In this document: positions 1 through 9,127 of the stretch, one piece after another
Position numbering within the stretch: position 1 is the first letter of the stretch
Layout of the letters: every line of letters begins with the position of its first letter
Source of the DNA: Pseudomonas marginalis
Lineage (GTDB): Bacteria > Pseudomonadota > Gammaproteobacteria > Pseudomonadales > Pseudomonadaceae
Length of the DNA: 64,000 bases
Direction: 5' to 3'
Assembly (NCBI RefSeq): GCF_024169655.1
Contig: NZ_JALJWV010000001.1
Location: forward strand, 6,182,001-6,246,000
Position numbers and translations under genes: made by a program
Notes under the pieces: generated by a model
What the model saw: the letters and a program-made list of their open reading frames with translations, nothing else
Told to the model about the DNA's origin: nothing
Database searches by the model: none

Positions 1-657
1 AGCGCCAAGTACTTCGTGCCGCACCTGTTCGCCGCGTTCAAGCGCCTGCATCCGGAGGTGCAATTGCATCTGACGGTGGTCAACCGCGCCCAAGTGATCC
101 GCCGACTGTCGGACAACCGTGACGACCTGGTGATCATGTCCATGGTGCCTCAGGACATGGGCCTCGAATTCCTGCCATTCCTCAACAATCCGATTGTCGC
201 CGTGGCGCCGCCCGACCACCCCTTGAGCCTGCAAGGACCGCTGCGCCTGAAAGACCTGGAGCCTTACACGCTGCTGCTGCGCGAACCGGGCTCCGGCACG
301 CGGCTGGCGTGCGAGGAATACTTCAAGGAAAAACGCGTGCACTTCACCCAGACGGTGGACGTTGCCTCCGCCGAGGCACAGCGTGAGTGTGTGGTGGCAG
401 GGCTAGGCGTGGCCTTGTTGACGCGCCACGCCCTGAACCTGGAACTGGCCACCGGCGGGCTCAAGGAGCTGCCGGTGGAAGAACTGCCGCTGTACCGCAG
501 TTGGTGCCTGGTGCAGGCCAAGGCCAAGCGCCTGTCACCGGTGGCCCATGCGTTCCTGGGCTTTATCCGCAGCGAGCGGGTGCAGATCAGCGCGCTGGCT
601 GAGCGCTTCGCTGGGCAGCCGCGGGTGCCTGCCAGTGCAGTTCCGGGTAGTCCGTGA
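1..657 (+). CDS. LysR-family transcriptional regulator, C-terminal part (5' end outside window)
   Basis: The frame is open from base 1 and ends at a TGA at 655-657. The roughly 218 visible residues form the LysR substrate-binding domain, starting inside the typical KYFVPHL...F...HPEVQL segment. The helix-turn-helix lies upstream of the window. Next to an RpiR regulator, a GGDEF/EAL protein and uvrD, it sits where P. aeruginosa has PA5437, the regulator beside the pyruvate carboxylase genes (pycR). That assignment rests on gene order and general similarity, so I give no symbol. The effector is unknown. Confidence 0.85.
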   Translation, partial: SAKYFVPHLFAAFKRLHPEVQLHLTVVNRAQVIRRLSDNRDDLVIMSMVPQDMGLEFLPFLNNPIVAVAPPDHPLSLQGPLRLKDLEPYTLLLREPGSGTRLACEEYFKEKRVHFTQTVDVASAEAQRECVVAGLGVALLTRHALNLELATGGLKELPVEELPLYRSWCLVQAKAKRLSPVAHAFLGFIRSERVQISALAERFAGQPRVPASAVPGSP

Positions 658-784
658 GGCTTTGCAGCAATTGGCGTTGATCACAACGGTCTTCGATTGC
701 GCGACGGAACGCCATGCGGCGCTGGTCTTCCTGCTGACGACGGGTCTTGACGGAGCTGTTGCTATCTTCGTAGGGCCGGGCCAT
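587..784 (-). CDS. Small conserved protein, PA3496-like
   Basis: A 65-residue highly charged protein (MARPYEDSNSSVKTRRQQED..., then RRMAFRRAIED) with no signal peptide or membrane segment. The N-terminal pattern resembles a short Pseudomonas family that I recall being named PA3496-type putative envelope integrity protein. GGGAGA lies about 8 bases before the ATG, which favours translation. Its last 71 bases overlap the end of the LysR gene tail to tail. The C-terminal third is low complexity. Function is unknown and the family name is from memory. Confidence 0.55.
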   Translation of the reverse strand: MARPYEDSNSSVKTRRQQEDQRRMAFRRAIEDRCDQRQLLQSLTDYPELHWQAPAAAQRSAQPAR

Positions 785-893
785 TTGGAGTCTCCCAATG
801 CGAGTGCGGGGAGTTCAGGATGGGCGTGGGGGATGACGGTTTGGCGGCGCAAGGATGACAGGACGATGAATCTTCTGGACAGGTAAGCAATGC

Positions 894-986
894 AAATGTG
901 GGAGGGAGCTTGCTCCCGATAGCGGTGGATCAGTCGATTGGATGTCGACTTCACTCCGTCATCGGGAGCAAGCCCCTCCCACATTT
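894..986. repeat. REPIN (paired REP palindromes)
   Basis: Two inverted REP units, AAATGTGGGAGGGAGCTTGC and its reverse complement ending CCTCCCACATTT, flank a short spacer. The same doublet, with small changes, recurs at 25120-25214, 34513-34605 and 59119-59210. It lies between two convergently oriented genes, the usual place for these elements. Confidence 0.85.
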
Positions 987-1003
987 GGATCGCCGTGTGG
1001 CGC

Positions 1004-1870
1004 TTAGTCGTCGAGGGCTTTGACGGACTTGGGCGAGAGACGCAGGCTGCGCAAGCTGCGCTTGACGCTCTTGAGGTGGTTGACCAGGCTCGGCCCGCGC
1101 GCCATGGCCACGCCCATCGCCAGCACGTCAATCACCACCAGGTGGGCGATGCGCGAGGTCAACGGCGTATAGATTTCGGTGTCTTCGTGCACATCGATCG
1201 CCAGGTTGACCGTGGACAGTTCCGCCAACGGCGTCTGGCTCGGGCACAGGGTGATCAGCGTGGCGCCGCTTTCACGCACCAGGTTGGCGGTGATCAGCAA
1301 GTCTTTGGAGCGGCCGGACTGGGAGATACAGATGGCCACGTCGCTCGGCTTCAACGTCACGGCCGACATCGCCTGCATGTGCGGGTCGCTGTAGGCCGCC
1401 GCCGTCAGCAGCAGTCGGAAGAACTTGTGCTGGGCATCGGCCGCAACCGCACCCGACGCACCAAACCCGTAGAACTCGACACGCTGGGCCTGGGACATCG
1501 CCGTCACGGCCTTTTGCAGCTCCACCGGGTCGAGCTTCTCGCGCACTTCCATCAGGGTGTGCAGCGTGGTGTCGAAGATCTTGAGGCTGTAGTCAGCGAC
1601 GGAATCGTCTTCGTGAATCGCAAACTGGCCGAAGCTCGCGCCGGCGGCCAGGCTTTGGGCCAGTTTGAGTTTCAGGTCCTGGAAGCCGGAACAACCGATA
1701 GCGCGGCAGAAGCGCACGATGGTCGGCTCACTGATGCCCACGCTGTGGGCCAGGTCAGCCATGGAACTGTGCATTACGGCCGCAGGGTCAAGCAGCACGT
1801 GGTCGGCAACCTTGAGTTCCGATTTGCGTAACAGGTGGCGCGACTGGGCGATATGTTGCAACAGGTTCAA
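1004..1870 (-). CDS. RpiR/HexR-like transcriptional regulator
   Basis: A 288-residue protein with an N-terminal RpiR-type helix-turn-helix (about residues 1-75, including SMADLAHSVGISEPTIVRFC) and a sugar isomerase (SIS) domain (about 120-260, with GFGASG and ISQSGRSKD). Length and layout match HexR-type regulators of central carbon metabolism that sense sugar phosphates such as KDPG. It is clearly divergent from Pseudomonas HexR itself, so it is a paralogue (PA5438 position) and I give no symbol. A palindrome about 46 bases before the ATG suggests autoregulation. Confidence 0.9.
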   Translation of the reverse strand: MNLLQHIAQSRHLLRKSELKVADHVLLDPAAVMHSSMADLAHSVGISEPTIVRFCRAIGCSGFQDLKLKLAQSLAAGASFGQFAIHEDDSVADYSLKIFDTTLHTLMEVREKLDPVELQKAVTAMSQAQRVEFYGFGASGAVAADAQHKFFRLLLTAAAYSDPHMQAMSAVTLKPSDVAICISQSGRSKDLLITANLVRESGATLITLCPSQTPLAELSTVNLAIDVHEDTEIYTPLTSRIAHLVVIDVLAMGVAMARGPSLVNHLKSVKRSLRSLRLSPKSVKALDD

Positions 1871-1915
1871 AGGACAGGACTCTTGTTGTTGGCCAATGCC
1901 AGGGATGTAGCAAGT

Positions 1916-1932
1916 TTGTAGTTATACTACAA
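1916..1932. promoter_or_regulatory. Palindromic operator, likely for the RpiR-family regulator
   Basis: TTGTAGTTATACTACAA is a perfect dyad (TTGTAGT/ACTACAA around TAT), 46 bases upstream of the regulator's ATG at 1870. HexR-type sites have TTGT...ACAA arms, so the half-sites fit the family. A second, shorter dyad TTGTAGCCACAA is at 2004-2015. Autoregulation is inferred from position. Confidence 0.6.
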
Positions 1933-2032
1933 GAATTGCCGTTTTGCCCGTCCGATGCATCACTAAATCGCCCTGCTGCCCTTTGAATCTAAGGGCAGCC
2001 AAGTTGTAGCCACAAAGGCTGAAGGCACGTCT

Positions 2033-4906
2033 CTAGGAAAAATCTGCATTTTTTCGTAACAAATCTGCCAGCCCTTCGGCCTCCATCGGCCGACTGATCA
2101 AGTAGCCCTGCACCTCGTCGCAATGCTCCCCCCGCAGGAAATCCAACTGCTGCTGATCTTCCACCCCTTCAGCCACCACCTTGAGCGCCAAACCGTGGGC
2201 CATGGCGATGATCGCGCGGGTAATGGCCGCGTCTTCCCGCCCCTGGCCGAGGCCGCGGATAAAGGTCTGGTCGATCTTCACGTAGTCCACGGGGATGCGC
2301 TTGAGGTAACTGAGAGACGAGTAGCCGGTACCGAAATCGTCGATGGCCAACTTCACCCCCAGGTCGCGCAGTTGCTGGAAGGTGGCGATGATGTGCTCGA
2401 CACTGTCGAGCAACTGGCTTTCGGTCAGCTCAAGCTCAAGGTATTGCGGGTCCAGGCCGGTTTCTTCCAGCACCTGGCGGACCAGACTGACCAGCTTGCC
2501 TTGACGCAGTTGATGCACCGACAGGTTCACCGACACGCGTATCGGCGCCAGCCCCTGACGCTGCCACTCACAGGCCTGCCAGCAGGCCTGGCGCAGGACA
2601 AATTCGCCCAACGGCACGATCAGCCCGGTTTCTTCGGCCAGACCGATGAAGTCGCCCGGCGGCACCATGCCCCACTGCGGATGCTCCCAACGAATCAACG
2701 CCTCGGCGGCGTTCAGCTTGCCGGTGGCCAAACACAATTTCGGTTGGTAGAACACCGACAACTGATGCTCGTCGAGGGCCTTGCGCAACTGGTTTTCCAG
2801 CTGCAAACGCTCCAGGGTGCTGGCTTGCAGGCTGTCGGTGTAGAACTGGAAATTATTCCCGCCCAGGTGCTTGGCGTGTTGCATGGCCATGTTCGCCTGG
2901 CTGACCAACGCCGAAATTTCCCGCGCATTATCCGGGAGCAGGCTGACGCCCATCGAGGCGCTGACCACCAACTCATGCCCTTCCACCGTCACCGGCACGC
3001 GCAACTTGGCGAGCAGGCGCGTGGCCACCCGCGCCAGGCTTGAGAGGTTGCCGTAGGCATCGAAGAGCACAGCGAACTCATCCCCGGACAAACGCGCGAT
3101 GGTGTCGGCTTCGGGCAAGGCGTTGATCAGTCGACGCGCCATTTTTTGCAACAATTGGTCGGCGACATCATGACCCAGGCTGTCGTTGAGCAACTTGAAA
3201 CGGTCGAGGTTGATATGCAGCAACGCCAGGCTACGCCCACCTTGCCGCACCCGCTGATGCGCTTCGCGCAGCCGTTCACGAAACAGCGAGCGGTTGGCCA
3301 GGCCGGTCAACTCGTCATAGTGCGTGAGGTAGCGCATGCGCTCCTCGGATTCACGCCGCGCCGATAGATCGGCGAAGAAGCCCACGATATGACTGACGTT
3401 TCCTCGAATATCGCGCACCACGTTCAGTTGCAGCCACTGCGGGTACAGCTCGCCGTTCTTGCGCGTTTCCACCAGCTCGCCCTGCCAGGTGCCGTGACTG
3501 AGCAGCGCCTGGCGGATGACCGGGAAGTGCCGCCGGGCATCGCGGCTGCACGGCAGCTCCACCACATTGCGTCCGAGCATGTCGTCGATATCAAAGCCGG
3601 TGACCCGACTGAAGGCCTGGTTGACGGCGAGCAGCGCGTAGTCCGGGTCCAGGATCACAATACCTTCGCTGGCCGCTTCGAACACGGTCGAGGCCAGCCG
3701 CTGCTGTTCTTCCAACACTTTGCTCGCGCTGATGTCGCGGCGCGTGCCGAGCATGCGGGTCACGCGACCGCTACGCGAACGCTCCACGGCGCGGCCACGG
3801 TCTTCGATCCACACCCAATGACCATCGCCATGGCGCACCCGGTATTCCACCAGATAATCCTCGCTGCGGCCCTTGAGATGCTCCACCAGGGCACGCTTGA
3901 GCAGCGGCAAGTCGTCGGGGTGCAGGCGCGGCTTGAGGTGGCTGAGCATCGCCGTGACGTACTCGGGCTCCAGGCCGAACAGTTCCTTGAGCTGGGTATG
4001 GTGGACTTCGTCGGTTTGCAGGTTCCAGTCCCACAGGCCCAGTTCGCTGGCTTGCAGCGCCATCGCCAGGCGCGCTTCGCTTTTGTTCAGGGCCAGGCTG
4101 GCGGCGTCCAGCTCCTGGCTGCGTTGTGCCACGCGGTCCTGCAGGCCGATTTGCGCTTCACGCAGTTCCTGCTCGACCTGGCGGCGCTGCTCGACTTCGC
4201 GCACCAGGTCCTGATTCAACTGTTCACTGCGCTGCTGCGCCTGTTGCAAATGCTCGATCAGCGCCTGGTTTTGAAAGCGCCGCAACAGCCCGTGCTGGAT
4301 CAGGCGGTTGACCTGCCACGCCACCACACTCAAGGAGCCCAGCAGGATCAGGCCGAGCACACCCCAGCCCTGTTGCTGCGCGGCGCCGTTCCAGAAGAGA
4401 TAGACAATGGCCGGCACCAGGCACGGCAGCGCAAATGACAGGAACGCCGACAGGCTCACCGCGTAGGCGACGCTGGCGGACAACGTCGCCGCGCCGATCA
4501 GGCCGAACACCCAGGCCTGCTGCGTAAAGCTGTCCGCCGGCACCAGGGCGATGGCGGCGATGGCCAGGGTCAGGCCGCTGGCAGCCGAGCCGAGCATGAA
4601 CATGCGCCGCCAGATCGGCTGGGCCTGGCGACTGGGCATGGCCGAATCGAAGGCGGCCACCTGGATCACGCGCAGCGCGACCAGCGCCAGCAGCCAGACC
4701 AGCCAGATGCTGTCGAGCAGGTAGTGTTTAGGGTTCCAGATCAGCCAGGCGCAGACCAGGCCGTTGACCAGCATCAACAAGGTCGGCAGCAGCGAACCCT
4801 GGTAGAGCAGGCGCGTGCGTTCCACCGCCATCTCGGTGGCGTAATGGTTACGGATAACCTGCGCGGGCGCCGCCGTGAGGCCAAACAGGTCGGTGCTAAG
4901 GGTCAT
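2033..4906 (-). CDS. Membrane-anchored PAS-PAS-GGDEF-EAL cyclic-di-GMP protein
   Basis: I place the start at the ATG at 4906 (MTLSTDLFGLTAAP), giving 957 residues; the frame stays open upstream only as antisense of uvrD. Order: about five membrane segments (residues 38-195), a coiled coil (210-275), two PAS-type domains (about 277-395 and 400-515), GGDEF with the variant motif SGDEF (607-611), and EAL with EALIR (735-739) and DDFGTGYSS. The EAL catalytic signature looks complete, so phosphodiesterase activity is likely; the SGDEF site may be active or only bind GTP. It is divergent from uvrD with a 279-base gap, as in the PA5442-PA5443 arrangement. Confidence 0.9.
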   Translation of the reverse strand: MTLSTDLFGLTAAPAQVIRNHYATEMAVERTRLLYQGSLLPTLLMLVNGLVCAWLIWNPKHYLLDSIWLVWLLALVALRVIQVAAFDSAMPSRQAQPIWRRMFMLGSAASGLTLAIAAIALVPADSFTQQAWVFGLIGAATLSASVAYAVSLSAFLSFALPCLVPAIVYLFWNGAAQQQGWGVLGLILLGSLSVVAWQVNRLIQHGLLRRFQNQALIEHLQQAQQRSEQLNQDLVREVEQRRQVEQELREAQIGLQDRVAQRSQELDAASLALNKSEARLAMALQASELGLWDWNLQTDEVHHTQLKELFGLEPEYVTAMLSHLKPRLHPDDLPLLKRALVEHLKGRSEDYLVEYRVRHGDGHWVWIEDRGRAVERSRSGRVTRMLGTRRDISASKVLEEQQRLASTVFEAASEGIVILDPDYALLAVNQAFSRVTGFDIDDMLGRNVVELPCSRDARRHFPVIRQALLSHGTWQGELVETRKNGELYPQWLQLNVVRDIRGNVSHIVGFFADLSARRESEERMRYLTHYDELTGLANRSLFRERLREAHQRVRQGGRSLALLHINLDRFKLLNDSLGHDVADQLLQKMARRLINALPEADTIARLSGDEFAVLFDAYGNLSSLARVATRLLAKLRVPVTVEGHELVVSASMGVSLLPDNAREISALVSQANMAMQHAKHLGGNNFQFYTDSLQASTLERLQLENQLRKALDEHQLSVFYQPKLCLATGKLNAAEALIRWEHPQWGMVPPGDFIGLAEETGLIVPLGEFVLRQACWQACEWQRQGLAPIRVSVNLSVHQLRQGKLVSLVRQVLEETGLDPQYLELELTESQLLDSVEHIIATFQQLRDLGVKLAIDDFGTGYSSLSYLKRIPVDYVKIDQTFIRGLGQGREDAAITRAIIAMAHGLALKVVAEGVEDQQQLDFLRGEHCDEVQGYLISRPMEAEGLADLLRKNADFS

Positions 4907-5185
4907 AGGCAGTGTTCTTATAATGGTGAGCCCGAAACGTCGACGGAGCATACACAAGCAAGCGCTCGGGCCAAACTGCTCCGCGTCATAAAAACCACCG
5001 GGGCGTGCCGCGCAAACCTTTGGGCCAGACAGCTTGAGCGAGACACTGCGTGGCCTGTGGCCTATGACCGACCGGTCATCAGCGCCGCCAGAATGCTCGC
5101 CCACCCCGGAACACGCCGCAGGTTTTCCGTCGGCCACCCGGCAATGGGATTTGCCCCACTCCCCCGCGGGCCATAGAATGCGCCG

Positions 5186-7369
5186 ATGCGCGATGATCTC
5201 TCCCTTTTGCTGAACTCCCTCAACGATGCCCAACGCCAGGCCGTAGCAGCCCCCGTTGGCCGTCAGTTGGTCCTGGCCGGTGCTGGCTCCGGTAAAACCC
5301 GCGTGCTGGTGCACCGTATCGCCTGGTTGATCCAGGTCGAGAACGCGTCCCCGCATTCGATCCTGTCGGTGACCTTCACCAACAAGGCCGCTGCCGAGAT
5401 GCGCCACCGCATCGAGCAGTTGATGGGCATCAGCCCGGCCGGCATGTGGGTGGGCACTTTCCACGGCCTGGCGCACCGCCTGTTGCGGGCGCATTGGCAG
5501 GAAGCGGGCCTGGCCCAGACCTTCCAGATCCTCGACAGCGATGACCAGCAACGCCTGGTCAAGCGCGTGATCCGCGAGCTGGGCCTCGACGAACAGCGTT
5601 GGCCGGCGCGCCAGGCCCAGTGGTTCATCAACGGCCAGAAAGACGAAGGCCTGCGCCCACAACATATCCAGGCCAGCGGCGATTTGTTCCTGGCCACCAT
5701 GCGCAGCATTTATGAAGCCTACGAGGCCGCCTGCGCGCGCGCCGGCGTGATCGACTTCTCCGAGCTGCTGCTGCGCGCCCTCGACCTGTGGCGCGATAAC
5801 CCCGGCTTGCTGGCCCATTACCAGAAACGCTTCCGGCATATCCTGGTGGACGAGTTCCAGGACACCAACGCCGTGCAGTACGCTTGGTTGCGCCTGTTGG
5901 CCAAGGGCGGCGACAGCCTGATGGTGGTGGGCGACGACGACCAGTCGATCTACGGCTGGCGCGGCGCGAAAATCGAGAACATCTACCAGTATTCCGAAGA
6001 CTTCCCGGACGCGATCACCATCCGCCTGGAGCAGAACTACCGCTCCACCGCCGGTATCCTCAAGGCCGCCAACGCCTTGATCGCCAACAACACCGGGCGC
6101 CTGGGCAAAGAGCTGTGGACCGACGGCGGCGAAGGCGAAGCGATCAACCTGTACGCGGCGTTCAACGAGCACGACGAAGCGCGCTACGTGGTGGAAACCA
6201 TCGAAAGCGCGTTGAAAACCGGCCTGGCGCGCAGCGACATCGCGATTCTGTACCGTTCCAACGCCCAATCGCGGGTGCTGGAAGAAGCCTTGCTGCGCGA
6301 GCGCATCCCGTACCGCATTTACGGCGGCCAGCGCTTCTTCGAGCGCGCCGAAATCAAGAACGCCATGGCCTACCTGCGTTTGCTGGAAGGCCGTGGCAAC
6401 GATGCGGCGTTGGAGCGGGTGATCAATATCCCGGCCCGTGGCATCGGCGAAAAAACCGTTGAAGCGATTCGCGACCATGCGCGCCATGCCGATGTGTCGA
6501 TGTGGGAAGCCATGCGCTTGCTGATCGCCAATAAAGGCCTGACCGGCCGTGCCGCCGGGGCGTTGGGGGTGTTTGTCGAGCTGATCGAGAACCTGACGGC
6601 CAAGTGCGCGGACATGCCCCTGCATTTGATGACCCAGACCGTGATCGAGCAGTCCGGGCTGATTGCCTATCACGAAGCGGAAAAAGGCGAAAAAGGCCAG
6701 GCCCGGGTGGAAAACCTTGAGGAACTGGTCAGCGCCGCCCGCGCGTTTGAAAACACCGAGGCCGATGAAGAGCTGACCCCGCTCGCCGCGTTCCTCGGCC
6801 ATGCGTCGCTGGAAGCCGGCGATACCCAGGCCGATGAGCATGAAGACAGCATCCAACTGATGACCTTGCACAGCGCCAAGGGCCTGGAGTTTCCTTACGT
6901 GTTCCTGGTGGGCATGGAAGAAGGCCTGTTCCCCCACAAGATGAGCCTGGAAGAACCCGGTCGCCTTGAGGAAGAACGCCGCCTGGCCTATGTGGGCATT
7001 ACCCGGGCGATGCAGAACCTGGTGATGACCTACGCCGAGACCCGCCGCCTGTACGGGAGTGAGACCTACAACAAGGTGTCGCGATTCGTGCGTGAAGTGC
7101 CGAAGGGTCTGATCCAGGAAGTGCGCCTGTCCAACAGCGTCAGCCGCCCGTTCGGCGGCGGCCAGCAGCAGAATTCCAGCAGCCTGTTTGCCGGTTCCGA
7201 GATCCCGGAAACCCCGTTCAGCCTTGGCCAGTTGGTCAAACACGCGATCTTCGGCGAAGGGGTGATCCTCAACTTCGAAGGCGCCGGCGCCCAGGCACGG
7301 GTGCAGGTGAACTTCGCCGAGGGCAGCAAGTGGCTGATGATGGGTTACGCGAAACTCGAAGCGGTCTGA
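5186..7369 (+). CDS. uvrD: DNA helicase II (UvrD)
   Basis: A 727-residue superfamily 1A 3'-5' DNA helicase for nucleotide-excision and mismatch repair. Visible motifs: Walker A AGAGSGKT (31-38), motif Ia TFTNKAA, Walker B DEFQDTN (222-228), motif III GDDDQSIYGWRGA, motif IV QNYRS, motif V LMTLHSAKGLEF and motif VI VGITRA. The C-terminus has the extended UvrD tail (FGEGVILNFEGAG...). Length matches Pseudomonas UvrD. A REP element separates it from the next gene. Confidence 0.97.
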   Translation: MRDDLSLLLNSLNDAQRQAVAAPVGRQLVLAGAGSGKTRVLVHRIAWLIQVENASPHSILSVTFTNKAAAEMRHRIEQLMGISPAGMWVGTFHGLAHRLLRAHWQEAGLAQTFQILDSDDQQRLVKRVIRELGLDEQRWPARQAQWFINGQKDEGLRPQHIQASGDLFLATMRSIYEAYEAACARAGVIDFSELLLRALDLWRDNPGLLAHYQKRFRHILVDEFQDTNAVQYAWLRLLAKGGDSLMVVGDDDQSIYGWRGAKIENIYQYSEDFPDAITIRLEQNYRSTAGILKAANALIANNTGRLGKELWTDGGEGEAINLYAAFNEHDEARYVVETIESALKTGLARSDIAILYRSNAQSRVLEEALLRERIPYRIYGGQRFFERAEIKNAMAYLRLLEGRGNDAALERVINIPARGIGEKTVEAIRDHARHADVSMWEAMRLLIANKGLTGRAAGALGVFVELIENLTAKCADMPLHLMTQTVIEQSGLIAYHEAEKGEKGQARVENLEELVSAARAFENTEADEELTPLAAFLGHASLEAGDTQADEHEDSIQLMTLHSAKGLEFPYVFLVGMEEGLFPHKMSLEEPGRLEEERRLAYVGITRAMQNLVMTYAETRRLYGSETYNKVSRFVREVPKGLIQEVRLSNSVSRPFGGGQQQNSSSLFAGSEIPETPFSLGQLVKHAIFGEGVILNFEGAGAQARVQVNFAEGSKWLMMGYAKLEAV

Positions 7370-7388
7370 CACGCTGACCCCTTCCCCC

Positions 7389-7489
7389 TGTAGGAGCGAG
7401 CTTGCTCGCGAAAAACCCTCAGACAACGCGTCTCATCCAGGATGCCCGCGTTATCGTTGGCGATCTTCGCGAGCAAGCTCGCTCCTACA
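7389..7489. repeat. REP doublet of a second sequence class
   Basis: TGTAGGAGCGAGCTTGCTCG at the left is answered by CGAGCAAGCTCGCTCCTACA at the right, about 100 bases in all. This is the GAGCGAGCTTGCTCGC class of Pseudomonas REP, different from the GGGAGGGGGCTTGCCCCC class elsewhere in the window. The rest of the 311-base gap 7370-7680 should hold the promoter of the next gene; I could not pick a clear -10/-35 pair. Confidence 0.8.
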
Positions 7490-7680
7490 AAAGGACGGTT
7501 CAGCATGAAGGTTTCGCGTCCACCCTTGTTTTTGATGCGTGCGGGCCAATATCTGTAACTAGTCCTACAGACCCTTCGGATTCTGTCTTACGCAAAAGCC
7601 CGAAACATTATGTCGCTAGCCACTGTCACGACACCTGTGCAACATGGCGCGCGTGCAATCCACAAATGGGAATTCCCTTT

Positions 7681-8550
7681 ATGAAACGTTTTCTTAGCAT
7701 CGCCATGGCGTTGTGCATCGGCCTGACGATGAGCCTCGACGCCAACGCCAAGCGCTTCGGTGGCGGCAAAAGCATGGGCTCGGCACCGACTCACCAGACC
7801 AGCCAAATGGCCCCATCCGCCGGTGTCGGCGGTGCTGCCGCCACTGCAGGCGCAGCCGGTGCTGCTGGCGCTGCTGCCAAGGCCGGCGGTGCTTCGCGCT
7901 GGTTAGGCCCGCTGGCCGGTATCGCCGCCGGTGGCTTGCTCGCGTCCATGTTCATGGGCGGCGGCTTCCAGGGCATGCAGATCTTCGACATCCTGATCAT
8001 GGCGGTCATCGCCTTCCTGATCTTCCGTTTTATCGCTGCCCGTCGTCGCAAGCAGCAGGAGCACATGGCTCCAGCCGGCGCGCCGATGCAGCGTGAAGTG
8101 TTCGAGCAGAAGCCAGCCGCAGGTTCGATCTTCGGTGGTTCGGCAGCACCTGCCGCCGCACGTCCGGTGATCAATGCACCGGCCTGGTTCAACGAAGAAC
8201 GTTTCGTCGAAGCGGCCCGCAGCCACTTCCAGTCCCTGCAGCAGCACTGGGACGCCAACGAAATGGACAAGATCGCCGAGTTCGTGACCCCGCAACTGCT
8301 GGAGTTCCTCAAGCGCGAACGTGCCGACCTGGGCGATGCGTTCCAGTCGACCTACATCGACGACCTGCGCGTACAGCTGGAAGGTGTGGATGATCGCGCC
8401 GACAAGACCATCGCCACCCTGACGTTCAGCGGCGTGTCGAAAACCTCGCGTTTCGACCAGGGCGAAGCGTTCAGCGAAAGCTGGAACATGGAACGTCCGC
8501 AAGGCGAGAACCAGCCTTGGCTGGTCGCCGGTATCCGCCAGAACAGCTGA
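7681..8550 (+). CDS. Tim44-like domain protein with signal peptide
   Basis: Start chosen at the ATG at 7681 because a signal peptide follows (MKRFLSIAMALCIGLTMSLDANA); the frame is open further upstream only across the REP element. 289 residues: signal peptide, Ala/Gly-rich low-complexity stretch, one membrane segment (about residues 102-120), a basic/Pro-Ala linker, and a C-terminal Tim44-like domain (about 165-289, NAPAWFNEERFVEAARSHF). Similar proteins are common in Pseudomonas downstream of uvrD (PA5444 position). The role in bacteria is not established. Confidence 0.85.
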   Translation: MKRFLSIAMALCIGLTMSLDANAKRFGGGKSMGSAPTHQTSQMAPSAGVGGAAATAGAAGAAGAAAKAGGASRWLGPLAGIAAGGLLASMFMGGGFQGMQIFDILIMAVIAFLIFRFIAARRRKQQEHMAPAGAPMQREVFEQKPAAGSIFGGSAAPAAARPVINAPAWFNEERFVEAARSHFQSLQQHWDANEMDKIAEFVTPQLLEFLKRERADLGDAFQSTYIDDLRVQLEGVDDRADKTIATLTFSGVSKTSRFDQGEAFSESWNMERPQGENQPWLVAGIRQNS

Positions 8551-8576
8551 TACCCGCGCTTGAGCAAGCCGTAAGC

Positions 8577-8604
8577 AAAACCCCGGACATGTTCCGGGGT
8601 TTTC
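8577..8604 (+). terminator. Rho-independent terminator
   Basis: AAAACCCCGGACATGTTCCGGGGTTTTC forms a stem of CCCCGGA/TCCGGGG with flanking A and T runs, 27 bases after the stop of the Tim44-like gene. Confidence 0.9.
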
Positions 8605-8614
8605 TATTTCACGG

Positions 8615-8642
8615 TTGCACTTATAGCGAGCTACTGTATAAA
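8615..8642 (+). promoter_or_regulatory. Probable sigma-70 promoter
   Basis: TTGCAC (8615-8620) and TATAAA (8637-8642) are separated by 16 bases. They lie between the terminator and the GTG start of the SMI1-like gene, with AGAGGA (8671-8676) as ribosome binding site. Confidence 0.65.
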
Positions 8643-8684
8643 ACGCCCCTATAAACCGCGCCATCTAGCAAGAGGATCCCGGCC

Positions 8685-9092
8685 GTGGAAGAAGTTATCG
8701 AACAATTGCGTGAAGCCAACGAACCGGTTCCGGTTCCTCTGGAACTGCCTGATGAAGACCAGTTGGTGGAAATTGAAGAAGAGCTGTTCATCAATATTCC
8801 GTTCGTCTTCAAGGAGTTCCTGCTGACCGTCAGCGATGTGGTCTATGGCAGCCTGGAACCGGTGACCATCACCGATCCCGGCTCCCACACCTACTTGCCG
8901 GAAGTTGCCGCCATGGCCTGGGACATTGGCGTGCCACGCGAACTGATCCCGATCTGCCAGGACGGCGACGACTACTACTGCGTGGAAGAAGATGGCACCG
9001 TGGTGCTGTGGTGCTGCGAAGAAGAACTCGTCACCGAAGAAACCTGGGAGTCGGTGTGGCACTGGGCGCGGGACGTCTGGCTGGAAAGCTGA
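8685..9092 (+). CDS. SMI1/KNR4-family protein
   Basis: 135 acidic residues starting at GTG (8685), eight bases after AGAGGA. The pattern ...ELPDEDQLVEIEEELFINIPFVFKEFLL... and the tryptophan/acidic C-terminal half are typical of the SMI1_KNR4 fold. Such domains often act as immunity proteins of contact-dependent toxins, but no toxin gene is nearby and a solo copy downstream of uvrD is usual in Pseudomonas, so a housekeeping role is more likely. It has its own promoter and terminator boundaries. Confidence 0.8.
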   Translation: MEEVIEQLREANEPVPVPLELPDEDQLVEIEEELFINIPFVFKEFLLTVSDVVYGSLEPVTITDPGSHTYLPEVAAMAWDIGVPRELIPICQDGDDYYCVEEDGTVVLWCCEEELVTEETWESVWHWARDVWLES

Positions 9093-9127
9093 CACCTGCG
9101 GCTCGCGCGCGGGGCGGCCCAGCCTCC

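Noticed and set aside
894..986. Possible CRISPR-like repeat
   Set aside because: Only two inverted arms with one spacer, recurring singly elsewhere; it is a REPIN, not an array.
1004..1870. HexR itself
   Set aside because: The N-terminus and much of the sensor domain differ from Pseudomonas HexR as I know it; it is a paralogue.
4907..7426. Upstream extension of the GGDEF/EAL frame across uvrD
   Set aside because: The extension is antisense to uvrD, low complexity, and precedes the natural membrane-protein start at 4906.
8685..9092. Immunity gene of a contact-dependent toxin
   Set aside because: The SMI1 fold allows it, but no toxin, Rhs or T6SS gene is nearby and the solo location is common in Pseudomonas.
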